A stretch of 64,000 bases of DNA from Raffaelea ambrosiae (lineage: Eukaryota; Ascomycota; Sordariomycetes; Ophiostomatales; Ophiostomataceae): NCBI GenBank assembly GCA_002778195.1, contig PCDI01000008.1, positions 1,439,759-1,503,758 of the forward strand. The letters are read 5' to 3'. Each line of letters starts with the position of its first letter. Positions within the stretch are counted from its first letter, which is position 1. Shown here piece after piece: positions 12,501-24,600 of the stretch. A program made the position numbers and the translations under genes. The notes below the pieces were generated by a model. The model did not search any database. It was not told the DNA's origin and worked only from the letters and a program-made list of their open reading frames with translations.

Positions 12501-12710
12501 GTAAGGAGACTGGCTGCCGTACATGGTCTGTGGTTGGAGCCCGGGCGACGGCATGGGCGCACCGTAACCAGCGGCGGCCTGTTGCTGGTAGGGCTGTGGC
12601 GCGATGGGGGGGTTGAATCCTGGCGCGGCGGGCTGCGTGGTGCGGCGCGGGTCATTGGGATCGAGCTGCTCGCCCTGCCCGAGCGAATGGAACATGGTGT
12701 AGTCGGCCAT
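9598..12710 (-). CDS. sec24: COPII coat cargo-binding subunit Sec24
   Basis: Exons in transcript order are 12710-11397, 11314-11217 and 11152-9598, giving about 988 residues, normal for Sec24. The start chosen is MADYTMFHSLGQGEQ; the open frame continues upstream but that part reads as leader. Domains in order: a Pro/Gln/Gly-rich disordered N-terminus to about residue 190; a zinc finger with two CxxC pairs (CHRC...CNLC) near 294-317; a Sec23/24 trunk; then beta-sandwich, helical and gelsolin-like regions. The first splice join restores YNVSSALEQAQMMIMPDIED and the second LFVDPYESKSVITSLLTRLP, both Sec24-typical. In COPII, Sec24 pairs with Sec23 and selects cargo for ER exit. A GTATGT donor-like site lies seven codons before the stop (LE|V), so a further short 3' exon (acceptor near 9535) is possible but would add an unconvincing tail. 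It diverges from CFT2. Confidence 0.96.
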
Positions 12711-13551
12711 GGCGAGGAGGAGGTATTCCGGGGCGGCTGAGAGACGGCAGAGGACGTCGTGGGGGGGAATGTGGCACGAGGCGGTTTCGTGATATTGGAA
12801 AGGCGAAAAAAAGTGAAGCAAAATCGACACACAAAAGTGGAAATCAGCTGAAATCAGCTGGGAAAACCGAAAAGACGCGCTGGGCCACTCAGCTGTTAGC
12901 AGCAACAATCAATGGCTTGGATGAAGGGCATGCACTTCGACAGACTTGGAAAATGCCGTACCTGGAGCAAAATAAAGCGGTGGTGGGAACTCGACGCCCT
13001 CGCGGAGGGAAAGGGGCAGGCCAGGAATGCCGATTGTCGTTCGCCGCGTTGGACACGTTGCTTGCCAAATGAGTCGCTCTGGATTTCTTTTCATAGTGAC
13101 GAAGTAGACAAATAATAGGGTCCCGCCTGGACGAGCTAGTGCTGGTCGAGCCTAAAGGCTAAGAGTGGGGTGGTTTCCAGGAGGCCCCAGCTCGAGGGAC
13201 TCAATGCGTTCTGGACACGATTTCGTTCCGAGATATTAATCCGATCCGGCGAGCTGCGTAGCTAGCCGCGCTTTGGGAAGCGTCTTCGTAACGCGCCCCA
13301 AGCCTTCTTGTTGTTCCTACCTCATTATTAGTCCTTACGACCAACACCCCCCCACGACGGTCTCAACCAACGACTACATGTTCCTCACTTGGTTTTGGGA
13401 CGACAAGACATCGAGAAACGCACACCGAGTACACACATCAAGTACACACATCGAGTACAAACATCGAGGACGCACATCGAACACCGCTTGCCAGACACCC
13501 AAATGATGCGGAGACCATAATCGCACAATTGCGCTCCTGCGGCCCCACGCC
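12711..13551. promoter_or_regulatory. Shared divergent intergenic region, Sec24 / CFT2
   Basis: 841 bp separate the two start codons, so both promoters must lie here. The Sec24 side repeats AAATCAGCTG twice near 12840-12859. The CFT2 side contains a 13 bp tandem repeat ending about 70 bp before its ATG. No gene is visible inside. Confidence 0.6.
13419..13483 (+). repeat. 13-bp tandem repeat in the CFT2 leader
   Basis: Five head-to-tail 13 bp units with consensus CACACATCGAGTA; individual units differ at one to four positions. The array ends 68 bp before the CFT2 start codon, so it is probably in the 5' UTR or core promoter. Confidence 0.85.
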
Positions 13552-16500
13552 ATGTTCACGTTCTGCCCCCTTCTGGGCGCGCGGTCCGAGTCGACGGCAT
13601 CGCAGTCGCTTCTGGAGCTCGATGGCGGCGTCAAGGTACTGATCGACGTTGGCTGGGACGAGTCGTTTGACGTCGAGAAGCTCAACTTGCTTGAAAAGTG
13701 GGTTCCAGACTGGGCAGCGGTCCGCAGCCTGCTGACCTGTTCGCCCTACATCGCCAAAGCTAACCTCCCCTACTGTCCAGACAAGTTCCCACGATATCTC
13801 TCGTCCTCCTCACGCATGCAACGGTCTCGCACATTGCTGCTTTCGCCCACTGCTGCAAGAACTTCCCTCAGTTTGTGCGCATACCCATCTTCGCCACGAA
13901 GCCCGTCATCGACCTCGGCCGCACCCTACTCCAAGACCTCTATGCCTCGACCCCCCTTGCCGCCACCACCGTCCCACGTAGCTCCCTCACCGAAGTTTCC
14001 TTCCCCTACTCTCAGTCGCTCTCGGGTGATCACAACAGCTTCCTCCTGCAGCCGCCGACGCCCGAGGAGATCACGCGCTACTTTTCGCTCATTCGCGAGC
14101 TCAAGTATTCGCAACCACATCAACCGCAGGCGCCGCCCAACCTACCCCCCCTCAATGGGCTGACCATCACTGCATACAACTCCGGACGCACGCTCGGCGG
14201 CACCATATGGCATATTCAGCTCGGACTGGAATCTATCGTGTATGGAGTGGATTGGGGCCAATACAAGGAGAACGTATTTTCAGGCGCCGCATGGATCGGT
14301 GGCGCGCACGGTGGCGGCTCCGAGGTCATTGAACAACTTCGGAAGCCGACGGCGCTCGTGTCCAGCAGTCGCTCGCCACAGGTGCTTCGACCTGGCCTCC
14401 GCGACGAGCAGATCCTCGAGACCATTCGGAACTGTGTCGTCCGGGGCGGCACCGTGCTCATTCCCGTGGACTCGAGTGCGCGCGTCTTGGAACTAGCCTA
14501 CCTCCTCGAGCATGCCTGGCGCAAAGATGCAGCCGCCGCAGACAGCGATGGCGGCCTGGCCAAGTCAAAGCTCTACCTGGCTGGTCGCACATCTGGCAGT
14601 TTGGTGCGCCATGCCCGCACGCTTCTGGAATGGATGAACGAAGGCATTGTGCAGGAATTCGAGGCGGTTGCTGACGGCTCCAGGCAGGTGAACGGCGGCC
14701 GAGGCGGTGGCGGCCGAGGTGGCGGCAGTGGCGGTGGCGGCGATGACGGCAAGGGACGGGAGGCTGGGCCTTTTGAGCTGCGCTATCTGCGTCTGCTGGA
14801 ACGGAAGGCCCAGGTCGACAAGGTGCTGAGCCAGCCAAGCCAAGGCACCGCCAACTCTGGAAAAGTGATCTTGGCCAACGACACAGCTCTTGAATGGGGA
14901 TTCGCGAAAGAGATTCTGAGAAAAATTGCCGACGATCCGCAAAATGTTGTCATTCTGACCGAGGTGCCAGGTGCTCTCTCTGGCGAGAAGACGTCCCTGG
15001 CACGGACACTCTGGGGATGGTGGAGCAGCCAGAGCAATGAAGAGCGGACACGCGGAGGCGACCTGGTCAGCGGCAATGGCCGGCCATTGGAGTTCCACGA
15101 CGCCAAAAAGGTGGCCCTGGATGGCACCGAACTTTCTCTCTATCAACAGTGGCTGGCTACGCAGCGACAGTTGCAAGCAACATTACAGACGGGCGGGGCC
15201 ACATCTCTTGAGGCGTTTGCTGATGCTGTTGATGACGTGTCGTCTGAGTCTTCTTCAGACTCGGAGGAATCCGATAACGAGCGGCAAGGCAAGGTTCTCA
15301 ACACATCCACAACAATTGGCCAGGCCAGCCGCAAGAAAGTGGTACTCAAAGACGAGGACCTGGGCATTACGATTCTCATTAAGCGGAAAGGGCACTATGA
15401 TTTCGACGTGCGAGGTAAGAAGGGGCGTGAACGCATCTTCCCGCTCACAGTCCGGAGGAAACGCAACGATGACTTTGGCGAACTGATCCGCCCGGACGAG
15501 TATCTGCGGGAAGAGGAGCGTGAAGAAGATGACGCCGGCAAAGGCGAGGGTGGCAACAGCAATATCCAGCAAGGCAGCCTCGGCAAGAAGAGGAGGTTTG
15601 CCGATGTGGATGCGTCCAATGTCAGGGGCGCGAACAGCAACAGACGTGGCAACCCGCTGGGCGGTCGTGGCTTTGGCGGCGCGAATGCAGATGACACGAC
15701 CATGGCTTCCGGCGAGCATTCTGACGCAGCAGGAGCCGACGACGAGCTGGACATGGTCGAGGACAAGGAGGAAGAGTCACCTGTCGTTGGGCCCTCGAAA
15801 CTAGTGTTCTCGACCGAGACGGTGGCTGCACACCTCCGCGTTGCCTACGTGGATTTCTCCGGCCTTCATACCGACCGCAACCTCGAGATTCTCCTCCCGC
15901 TTATTGAGCCACGAAAGTTGATTCTCGTGGGTGGCAGCGATGCCGAGACCGAGGCCGTTGCCAACCAGTACCGGACTGCGGTCAGCCGCAATCGCGGCGT
16001 CGAGCTCGACGATGTGGACGTGTTCAGCCCAACGGTGGGCACTTTTGTCGACGCCAGCGTGGACACGAATGCGTGGGTGGTCAAGCTGGCGGACTCCCTG
16101 GTGAAGAAGCTCAAGTGGCAGAACCTCAGGGGGCTGGGTATTGTAACGATGACGGGGCAGCTGCACCCGGGAATTAAGCACCGACTGCTTACAACAGGCG
16201 GCGACGACAGCACGGCGGAGTCAGAGGATGCTGAGGATGGTTCTTTCCACAAGCGGCAAAAGACAAACAGCACAGGGGCTTCATCTTCTGTGGTCCCGGC
16301 GGCATCATCATCCCTGGCCGTAGCGGCTGACGGCGATACCCTCCCCACACTGGACGTCCTGTCGAGCAACCAGTTTGCGGCTGCGCGAGCAGGGACACAG
16401 CCTCTGCACGTAGGCGAGCTGCGGCTGGCCGACCTGCGGCGGGCAATGCAGTCGTCCGGCCACACGGCCGAGTTTCGGGGCGAGGGCACACTGGTGATTG

Positions 16501-16658
16501 ACGGGTCGGTAGCCGTTCGGAAAACGACAACGGGACGAGTGGAGCTAGAGAGCATTGGGCTACCATCGGATGGCGGGCCGGCGATGAAGATGGGCGGCAC
16601 GTTTTATGCGGTGAAGCGGATGATCTACGACGGGCTGGCCGTGGTGGCAGGGGGTTAA
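13552..16658 (+). CDS. cft2: Cleavage and polyadenylation factor subunit CFT2 (CPSF100)
   Basis: Exons 13552-13697 and 13781-16658, about 1007 residues. The 83 bp intron joins LLEK to QVPTISLVLLTHATVS. The protein opens with MFTFCPLLGA and the metallo-beta-lactamase scaffold (GVKVLIDVGWDE). The usual HxHxDH zinc motif of CPSF73 is HATVSH here. This is the normal catalytically inactive state of CPSF100/Cft2 proteins. A beta-CASP region follows (VVRGGTVLIPVDSSARVLEL), then an acidic, Ser-rich middle (residues about 560-580) and a C-terminal domain that ends in FYAVKRMIYDGLAVVAGG. CFT2 works in the nuclear pre-mRNA 3'-end processing complex beside the endonuclease Ysh1/CPSF73. Unusual: a glycine-run insertion (GGRGGGGRGGGSGGGG, near nt 14694-14745) and an extra disordered segment around nt 15580-15790. 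Confidence 0.95.
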
Positions 16659-17235
16659 AGAGAGAAATGTATCTGCGTTTGTGTGTATATGTACGCCCGT
16701 GTATGTGTATAATACTAGAATTATCATCCTATTGTATGATTCAAGGACATTGGAGCATTTTCGATGCAGTCTTCATCATTTCCAAGGTTGAGCGATGGAG
16801 CATAATTTCAGGAATGATGGCGTCTAAAGCAAGGCAAGGAGAGAAGTGCGGAGACGATGGTGACTATCACTGGGCTACTTCTGCCGGCTAGAATTCTGCC
16901 CGGCCATCATTTTACGAGTGCAATTGCTCTGCGGGTGCTCTTGATAAGAGAGGAACTTGACGCTGCGCTTCATTGGTATTCGACATCCAGCAGAATGGTA
17001 ACAAGACAACAACACGGGTCATACGAACCGGCATTAGCATCTCCGGGGCACAAAACTCAACAAAAAGTCTTTAAAGGCGTTAATTGACTAGCTAGCATAC
17101 GGCGAACCGAGAATACCTATCATTCGACCCAGCCTCATGTAAATGGTATAAGTCAATTCACGGGTACATGAACAACAGCTACCGCAGCTGATGGGAACAC
17201 CAAAAACAAACAGAGACTTTTGCGGCTTCTTTCAG
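16659..17235. other. Intergenic, downstream of CFT2
   Basis: No gene seen. TG-rich 3' flank of CFT2 (gtgtgtatatgtacg...). The part after about 17100 may be the eroded 5' portion of the acyl-CoA ligase relic, but no family motif can be read there. Confidence 0.4.
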
Positions 17236-18300
17236 TTATCATCCGGCACTACTGGTCTTTCCAAAGCCGTCATGATCACACACTCGAATGTCATTGCGCA
17301 AGTCATGCAAGTCGAGTAGGTCACTCCATCCAATCACCGTAGTATTCTTGCCGTTCTTCCGCTTTTTCTCACATAGCAGGTCTCGTTCATCAGTAGCGTT
17401 TTCCAATTATTTTGAACGCAAGCGTCTTTTTGCTCCCTTCATTTACGATGAAGTCCATGCTCGAGGCTGCCTCTCGATATGAATCGAGGTTCGTGTTGTG
17501 CCACCCTCCTCAACCGATATTTCACGAGCCTGAAGTTCTGGACAGGTACGATCCCCAATGTATCAAGCGCTTCTCCTCCGGCGCTGCTCCTTTATCCGCC
17601 GACGTCCTAGCTCTGCTACAAAAAAAATTATTCCTGGTAAGGCTTAAGCAAGGGTGTGGCATGACTGAGTCCTGCTCGTACATCACTGCTCACTCACCGA
17701 AAAAATAACGACTATCAATATGCCGTCCGGGCCGGTAGCCTTGTCGCCAACGCCTAAATAAAGAACGTCGACCCCCCAAAGACAGGCAATGAATGCCAGC
17801 CTAACGAGCCTGGCGACATTTGAGCACGCGTACCACAAGCAACCATGGGCTATCTGAGCAACAAGAAAGCGACGGCTGAGATATTAGATCGAGATGGCTT
17901 TTTGCATACGGGCGACGATGGTTCCTTCGGTGAAGAACGAATACTCACTGTTTCTAGCTCGTCTTGAGGAAATGGTCAAAGTCAAAGGCATTGGTGTCTC
18001 TCCCGCCGAGCTGTAGAATGCCTTCATTGTACACGAGGGTGTCAATGATGTTGCTGTGCTAGGAACCCCGACGAGTATGCGGGCGAACGACTCAAGGATC
18101 ACATTGTCTTGAAGCTCAGTGCTTCTCATGATCCGAGATTGGCTGGCGAGCGGCTAACTAAGTACGTGAAGGAAAGGAAGGCTGGGCATAAGTGGATCAG
18201 AGAGGTCGAAATCTTAAATTAACATGTGATTACCAAGAGCCCAAGCGGGAAGTTTTTGCGACGCGAGTTGAGGAGGTTTTCGAAGAAGGAAGTATCTGGC
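17236..18300 (+). pseudogene. Decayed acyl-CoA ligase (4-coumarate-CoA ligase-like, AMP-binding)
   Basis: Motifs of the ANL/AMP-binding superfamily appear in correct order but in different frames and with stops. The P-loop signature SSGTTGLSKAVM is at 17239, followed by an in-frame TAG at 17317-17319. VVFLPFFRFFS follows near 17338. Then comes an open piece with YDPQCIKRFSSGAAPLSADV and KQGCGMTESCSYITAH, which ends in TAA at 17706. A +1-shifted DYQYAVRAGSLVAN starts at 17710. Next are ATMGYLSNKKATAE and DRDGFLHTGD, then GIGVSP-like and NPDEYAGERL pieces, and finally KYVKERKAGHKWIREVE and SPSGKFLRREL near 18240-18275. An intact enzyme would activate a carboxylic acid as acyl-AMP and load it onto CoA; plant and fungal 4CL-like forms act on phenylpropanoid or fatty acids. 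At least four frameshifts or stops rule out a functional product. The N-terminal third is missing or unrecognisable. Confidence 0.85.
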
Positions 18301-20814
18301 ATGGTTGTTTGTGATGTGGTGAGAAAGCGAAGCTTAGTGACGTAGTTTAGCGCATGAGCAAAGTAAAGACGGTTATCTGTATTCGAGGTAGGGGTATGAG
18401 ATTGCTTTACTCGTTCTCGTTCCTTGAAAGCCTCTCTCCTGGTGCCACAGAACGTTTTCTTGCAAAGCAAGCGAGGAAGCCCCGCGTATGGACGTCGAAT
18501 GAGCTCTGCCTGATATCGGTTGACAGGGGAAATTCAGCATAGTGGGTGGGTATAAATTCCCTCTCTCCTTTGGCATGGACATGCTACCTAAATAAATGTG
18601 CTGCTATCTAGTTACCTGCTCTCTCTGTGAGTCTGTTACTTGTTCTTCTGATGTATACCTACCCAAAATAATCCTTGATAGCGAGCGAGCTTGTTCACGA
18701 CAATCTTCTGAATGCGTCCGGTAACAAAGCCAATGAGGACTCCCAGCATATTCTAAGCTATGCGCTTTCCCATCTACTAGCACTGATGCTCGCCTATCAA
18801 ATTTCGCTTCTGGAATTTATGGAAGAATCTACGCCATACTGGAGAGGTGTAAAGCTCTCTGTGATAGGAGGCCTGGAAGATGATATTCGCTTTCGGACCG
18901 GGGCTCAGTTTCCCTGCATACTTCTTTCTAGTCCACGCCCACACGGGGTTTGATGTCCGAGAAGTTGTCACGATGAGAGCCCATGAGGGCAGCTCTGATA
19001 AGTAGTCGTGATGCAAGGACGAGGGAATAGAATGCTATCCTCACAACGCTAATTCGAGTTCCGCCTCACTGGCAAAAATATTGTCACTATGGGCGGTGCC
19101 CGTAGACTTGGGCTAGAGTTACAGGTGGCTAAGAGAATATCCACGAAACAAGTTTGAGAACCAAGGCACCCAGTCGACCTCATTAAAATTTGGTACGATA
19201 CGCATGCATGGAGTCTCCAGCTCGGGGTATATCAATATTTTGGATTGCCATACGTTGCTGAAAAAAGGGCGTAAAGTGGTACGCCGCCAAACGTCTGAAC
19301 CTCGGATGCCAAATGGAAAAATTTGAGGAAGAAGGCGACCCTGGAGAGTGATGGGGACAACCAATAAGAAGCGGTCAAACAAGAACTTACACTCATCATC
19401 GAGCTACCAACCGCACGTGAGCGGTCAGCAAACTTGTGGCGCCAGCGTTCGTGCTAGTTAGTAGTTGCAAAGCTCCTCTTCTCTCCTTTCTACGTTCTCT
19501 TCCTATTTCCTTAAAGGAACCTGAGAGTCAAACACTGACAAGATCAAACCGTGCGGAGACGCTGGCAAACGCAACAAATACCAAGACTGCAGCGGCAGTC
19601 TTCCCTTGCGCAGGTAGTCTGTCATACATGTCAGAAAAAGAACTCCCGCTCCGACCTGCTGGCACCTGGCGCGTGGCGCACTCTGCCACGAAGGTTTTTT
19701 GTTCGGCGTGTTTGTGTTTGTGTAAGATACTCGTATGGGCTTCTTTTCGTCTTGACTTCCATCCTCACAAATTGCATTTCTCCTTTTTTGCCGTTTCCCA
19801 GAACGGCACATGCCGTCGTTGGCCAACCCTGTTAAATTAGTCCTGCGGCAGCCCGAGGACTGGGTCGATGGGGCTGCAGAATCAGAATACACCGTTGTCC
19901 GTTCGCGTAAAAGCCCCAGGAGGGGCCTGCTTTTTGTGCTAATTCTAGGAGTTGGCGGGTGCTGATAGGTGCTGAGGCGTGCTGAGCAGTGCAAGTGGAA
20001 ATCGGACCCAGCCAACTGACCGACCGCCGCTGTGCATTGCGGTGGTAAGATACGCGTCACTTACCCCGTATTCCCCTGCATGCCAGTAGCACTGCCTCTC
20101 CATAACAGCCATCTCAATAACGATTATTTTATGAACGCCACGCCGTATTTGACGACGTGGTAGCACTGCTATTGGCTAGCGCCATTCGACAGCAGTAGCA
20201 AACTGGTATTGATGCTCGGGAGTCCTGCCTGAGTAGAGCGTGTAGACAAGCCAGTGCAGAAGTATGTCTACGAGTACGATATGTAGTAGCACATTCGCAG
20301 TTTGTAGCTGAAGGGCAACGATAGATAGTACTCGTAGTTAATTACGGCTAGTCGGGCTGAACAAACGGGACAGGCCATGCATCCAACCACTGGAGGATCA
20401 TGATCCACAGTGCGCAGCATTTTTTGTTTGTCGACGAAATTTAACGAGAGCCTGGGAAATGCGAACAATGCCAAAGACGCGCAAGGGACGCACGCCCGAG
20501 GACGGTCGCGACCAGGGCGTGGTTGGCCTTCAACAGTTAACTTTCGACGGCTTGTCGCCTGACAGTTCAACGGCGAACTGGCACTGTGCTTGGAGCTGTC
20601 TACGGTGTACTCGTACATAATACTATGTAACTAGTTAGGAGTATCTTACTACAAAGTACGTATTGCCTTCAATGCCCCATTGTGTCTGGCACCTTGCCAT
20701 TGAGCATTCAGCTCGACAGGCTACGGACGTTATGCTGGCCAATCTCTTGCGAAGGGCCTGCTTCTTGGCGCAGTCTCACACAGTGACTTAGCTTGCCCGG
20801 GTGACCCACTCTGG
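18301..20814. other. Gene-free debris between the ligase relic and the MSS4 leader
   Basis: Apart from the weak P450-like piece, no coding signal could be assigned. The short minus frame at 19119-19382 and plus frame at 19436-19840 have no recognisable family. Between 20260 and 20660 the motifs GTACTCGTA/TACGAGTAC (three copies) and TACTATGTAA (one copy) occur close together. Confidence 0.4.
18777..19016 (-). pseudogene. Possible fragment of a cytochrome P450 N-terminus
   Basis: A minus-strand open piece reads a hydrophobic stretch, then WAWTRKKYAGKLSPGPKANI and PVWRRFFHKFQKR. The basic-then-PGPK arrangement resembles the anchor and proline hinge of microsomal P450s. No later P450 motif (I-helix, ExxR, heme-binding Cys) could be found in any frame nearby. 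If real it is a small relic beside the acyl-CoA ligase relic. Low confidence; chance is possible. Confidence 0.22.
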
Positions 20815-21667
20815 ATGCTGCAGCGGCTTGCGATTGGCCCTCTGCTGCTAGCTGGGCGTGGCTTGTGTGTGCCAACTTTTTCGCTCTCGGTCTCTTTCTA
20901 TTTTCTGCCTCTAGCTCTCCTGCTTATCCCTCTATTATCTCTGTCTCCCTACCCAGAACCACAGCCCCGACCGGCCATTCCTCATCCACCGACGACTGCG
21001 CTCAACCTCGTGTTTTTTTCTTACTGCATTTCTCGCAATTTTTTTCTGGCCTATCTCATACTGTCTTTCTGCATTTGCCCTCCTTCGACATCCGCGCCAT
21101 CACGACTGTCCTGCTTCACTCTTCTGTCATTTGACGAATGCATTTTCCTTTCTTTTTTTCTTTTGTTTCGCATTGGCCGTCCCTCCTCGCGTGCGTCTCA
21201 ATCGGGAAGGCACGTTTCTCTCCTGTCAGATATCGCCATCACCTAGCGAACGGGCCACTTTCCACCTTGTTTTGAAGCACCCNNNNNNNNNNNNNNNNNN
21301 NNNNNNNCCCAAAGAGAAAAAAAACAACGACAACTTTTCCCTTAAAAAAAAAAAAAGAAGGCCAACAACCAGAACAACAACCACCACGACTTGCTCAACC
21401 TCCTTCTCGAGCAGCCTCTCCTGCCGCGGACGACACGGGCCCTGCGGACCTCTCGCACCATGACGGCTGCCATCGCCCGACCTTAGTCGTCCCTGTCGCT
21501 CTCTTTTTACCCCGATTCTGCGTGCATTTTGGCCCAAAGGAAGGAGCCTCCCAGAAAGGACCCCCAACACCGCCAGCCCAAAATAACAGCCTCATCTCCC
21601 TCATCTTGCCAGCCCGTCTCTTTTCTCCTCCCTCCTGTCATCGCCTCCTCCTCTGCACCCCTTTGCG
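20815..21667 (+). promoter_or_regulatory. Pyrimidine-rich promoter/leader of MSS4
   Basis: Strongly C/T-rich sequence (long TTTCT and CCTC tracts) leading to the MSS4 ATG, interrupted by an assembly gap. Long CT-rich leaders are usual for signalling genes in filamentous fungi. The short ATG frames inside are not recognisable proteins but could act as upstream ORFs if the transcript starts this far upstream. Confidence 0.45.
21283..21307. other. Assembly gap (25 N)
   Basis: A run of 25 unknown bases, followed within 40 bp by poly-A tracts. It lies in the MSS4 leader and does not interrupt coding sequence. Confidence 0.98.
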
Positions 21668-24600
21668 ATGCCCTCCTTCGCTCGCGACGAAGAAAACGTG
21701 CCCGTCCTTGTCCAGGCAACCCCCAACTCCGCCTCGCCTTTTGCGGCCTTCAACTCGACCACATCCTCCTCGGCTGGCAAAGACATCGCTGCCAAGATCG
21801 CCGGCCGTCCCCTCGCCGCGCCCGCCGCCGCCGGCCCCCTCGCCTTCGTCGACAGCAACGTCAATGGCCGACGGCTGCCCTACCCTCCTCTCCCACCGTC
21901 GTCCCCGCCCCCTTCGCCACCGCTCGCCGATGGTCGCTACTACCACCGGCCTTCCCGGTCTTTTCACTCCGCCCGGTCTGACATGTCGACCGACTCCTCG
22001 GCGGATATGAACGGCCATGGCGGCGGAAGTAGCAGTGGCCGCGCTGCCAGTTCTCACGGCACTACCGTACCCACCGACGACGACACTCGCTTTGACAGCT
22101 GCGGCACGGCCGACGAGAGGGAGGACACAGAGCCCGCCAAGGCCCCGATACAACCCACAGTGTTCTCTTCCTCGTCCTCCTCGCCATCCGCCCCTTCGCG
22201 AGCTCCTCCGCCTGCGCCCGTACTCCCCCAGCCACAGACGGGACCAGCGCACCCGGGATCACAATGGGCCTCCTCTACAACCGCCGAGTCGTTATCAAGT
22301 CGGCAACCACCCGCCGCACCTTCACATCCGCCTCCGCCACCCCCCAAACCGGACACTCTCCAGTGGAAACCATACCCTCTCGGTAACGGTGGACCAATAT
22401 CCGTCCCGAACCCCATCCTGGTGGACCGAACTCGCGTAGTCTCTTCCCCTCAGCTGCCGTTACATGCTGGGGAGAACGGTGCCACGAGCACCACTGACAG
22501 CGAGCTGGACGCCTCCCGTGGTGATGTTCATCTGCGCAACTCAGCTTCCACGATCCCCACGTCTGTCCAGCCATCGCCCACCGAGGCACACCTACGCAAG
22601 TCCGACTCTATAGTAGTGCAACAAAGCAGTTTGCGTTCTGCTCCTCTCGCCATTGCCTCTGGAGCCACTATTAATGGCTTTGCGCACCCTCCAGCTGCTG
22701 ATTCTTCATTCGCATCTCCAGTTCTGGCTCCGGGGGCCTTGCCATCAGCTTCAACACCAGATCCTGCCACAGGAGCCCCTGGCTCTGTACCACGGAACCA
22801 GTTCCTGGGTCCACAGCAGCAAACACCGCAGAAACAGTCGCAACTACTCGGAAAGCCTGCGCTTACGTCTCCTCATCGCTTTTCTTCTCCGCCTATCTAC
22901 AACCCAGCCTCCAGCCCCGTGCCTGGCCCATCGGGTCTCAAGCACCGCCACACACTTGAAGTACCCCGACTCTCGCCCGCAAGAAACTCTCGTGACAGCG
23001 ATGGTGCAGCGTTCTCCTCCGGTCGATTCTCCCCTACCGCGAGCGGTGCCGGTAGTATTAGTGGCCGCCGAGCCTCGCTCAATCTCGTCCGCAGGAACAC
23101 CCGTTCTCTGCATTCAGACTATCCCGTTCCCGACGAAGACGCCCTTAGGTGGACTGAAGCGTATCGGCAAAAGCGTGCCAGTAAGAGGCGGCGTATGGAG
23201 CTGGACGACGACCAGGTCCTAGTCGGCACAAAAGTCGACGAGACACACACCAATTGGGTGGCCGCCTACAACATGCTGACGGGCATTCGCGTGTCCGTCT
23301 CGCGCACCAATGCCAAGCTGGACCGGCCTCTGACAGACGAGGACTTTGAGACCAAGCAGAAGTCAACCTTCGACATGTAAGTCTATCAAGCAGTCCCTAT
23401 ACTTTTTCCCACGTGCGCTTTCCATCTCCCGGTATAATACTTTTTTCTACCTCCCCTCTCTTGTCTCCCATCTTGCTCTCTTCCTCCCTTTTTCTCTCCC
23501 CCTTTCCCCCATCCTTGCTAATCTCAATCCCCCCAGTGCTGGAAATGAGCTTGTGCCCTCGGCCAAGTACGACTTCAAGTTCAAGGACTACGCCCCTTGG
23601 GTCTTTCGTCACCTCCGATCTCTTTTCCACCTCGACCCTGCCGACTACCTCATGTCATTGGCCGGCAAGTATATTCTGTCTGAGCTCGGCTCACCAGGCA
23701 AGAGCGGCAGCTTCTTCTACTTCTCCCGCGACTACAAGTACATCATCAAAACTATCCATCACGCCGAACACAAGTTCCTGCGCAGGATTCTCAAGGACTA
23801 CTACCAGCACGTTAGCCAAAATCCGAACACTCTCCTCTCTCAGTTTTTCGGCCTTCACCGTGTCAAGATGCCTTATGGCAGGAAAATACATTTTGTCGTC
23901 ATGAACAACCTCTTTCCGCCTCATCGTGACATTCACCGCACGTTCGACCTAAAGGGATCAACTATTGGCCGCGACTTCCCAGAGGAGCGCATCGCGCAGA
24001 ACCCCCGTGCTACGATGAAAGATCTCAACTGGCTTCGTCGTCACGAACACTTGGAGCTTGGTATCATCAAGAAACGACTGTTTCTCGAGCAGCTGGAAAA
24101 GGACGTAAAACTGCTACAGAAGCTGAAAATCATGGATTACTCGCTGTTGGTTGGCGTCCATGATCTCAACAAAGGCAACGAGGAGAATCTGCGAGACAAG
24201 ACCCTTCAGGTATTCGAGCCTGGTGGCGACAATCAGGAGGGGGCTGACCCGCAGCTGGTCCTGATGCGCACGCCTAGCAGGCTAGAGCACATGCGGAAAA
24301 CGCGCGAGCTGCGCCAGATGCTCAAGTCCGAGAGGCCCATTCCCATTGGCCAGAGCAGCAACCGGATGCCCGACGAGCTGGAGGACAATAGGAAGTGCAT
24401 TTTCTACAAGGACGACGGCGGCTTCCAGGCCACTCACCAGAATAATGCCCCCGGAGAAGAGGTCTACTATCTTGGTGTCATTGACTGCTTAACCCACGTG
24501 AGTAGTTGGTTTTTTCTTAGTGGTCTATCCATTGCAGCAGTAAACTAATTTTCGTCTTTCTAGTACGGGATCGTCAAGAAAATTGAGCACTTCTGGAAGG

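Noticed and set aside
12711..12908. N-terminal extension of Sec24
   Set aside because: Extension reads as Phe/Ser/His-rich leader and the family usually starts close to MADYTMFHSLGQG.
19075..19115. A second P450-like string (LAQVYG ... PIVTIFL) on the minus strand
   Set aside because: It needs a 5 nt frameshift and lies on the wrong side of the PGPK piece for a P450, so the match is probably coincidence.
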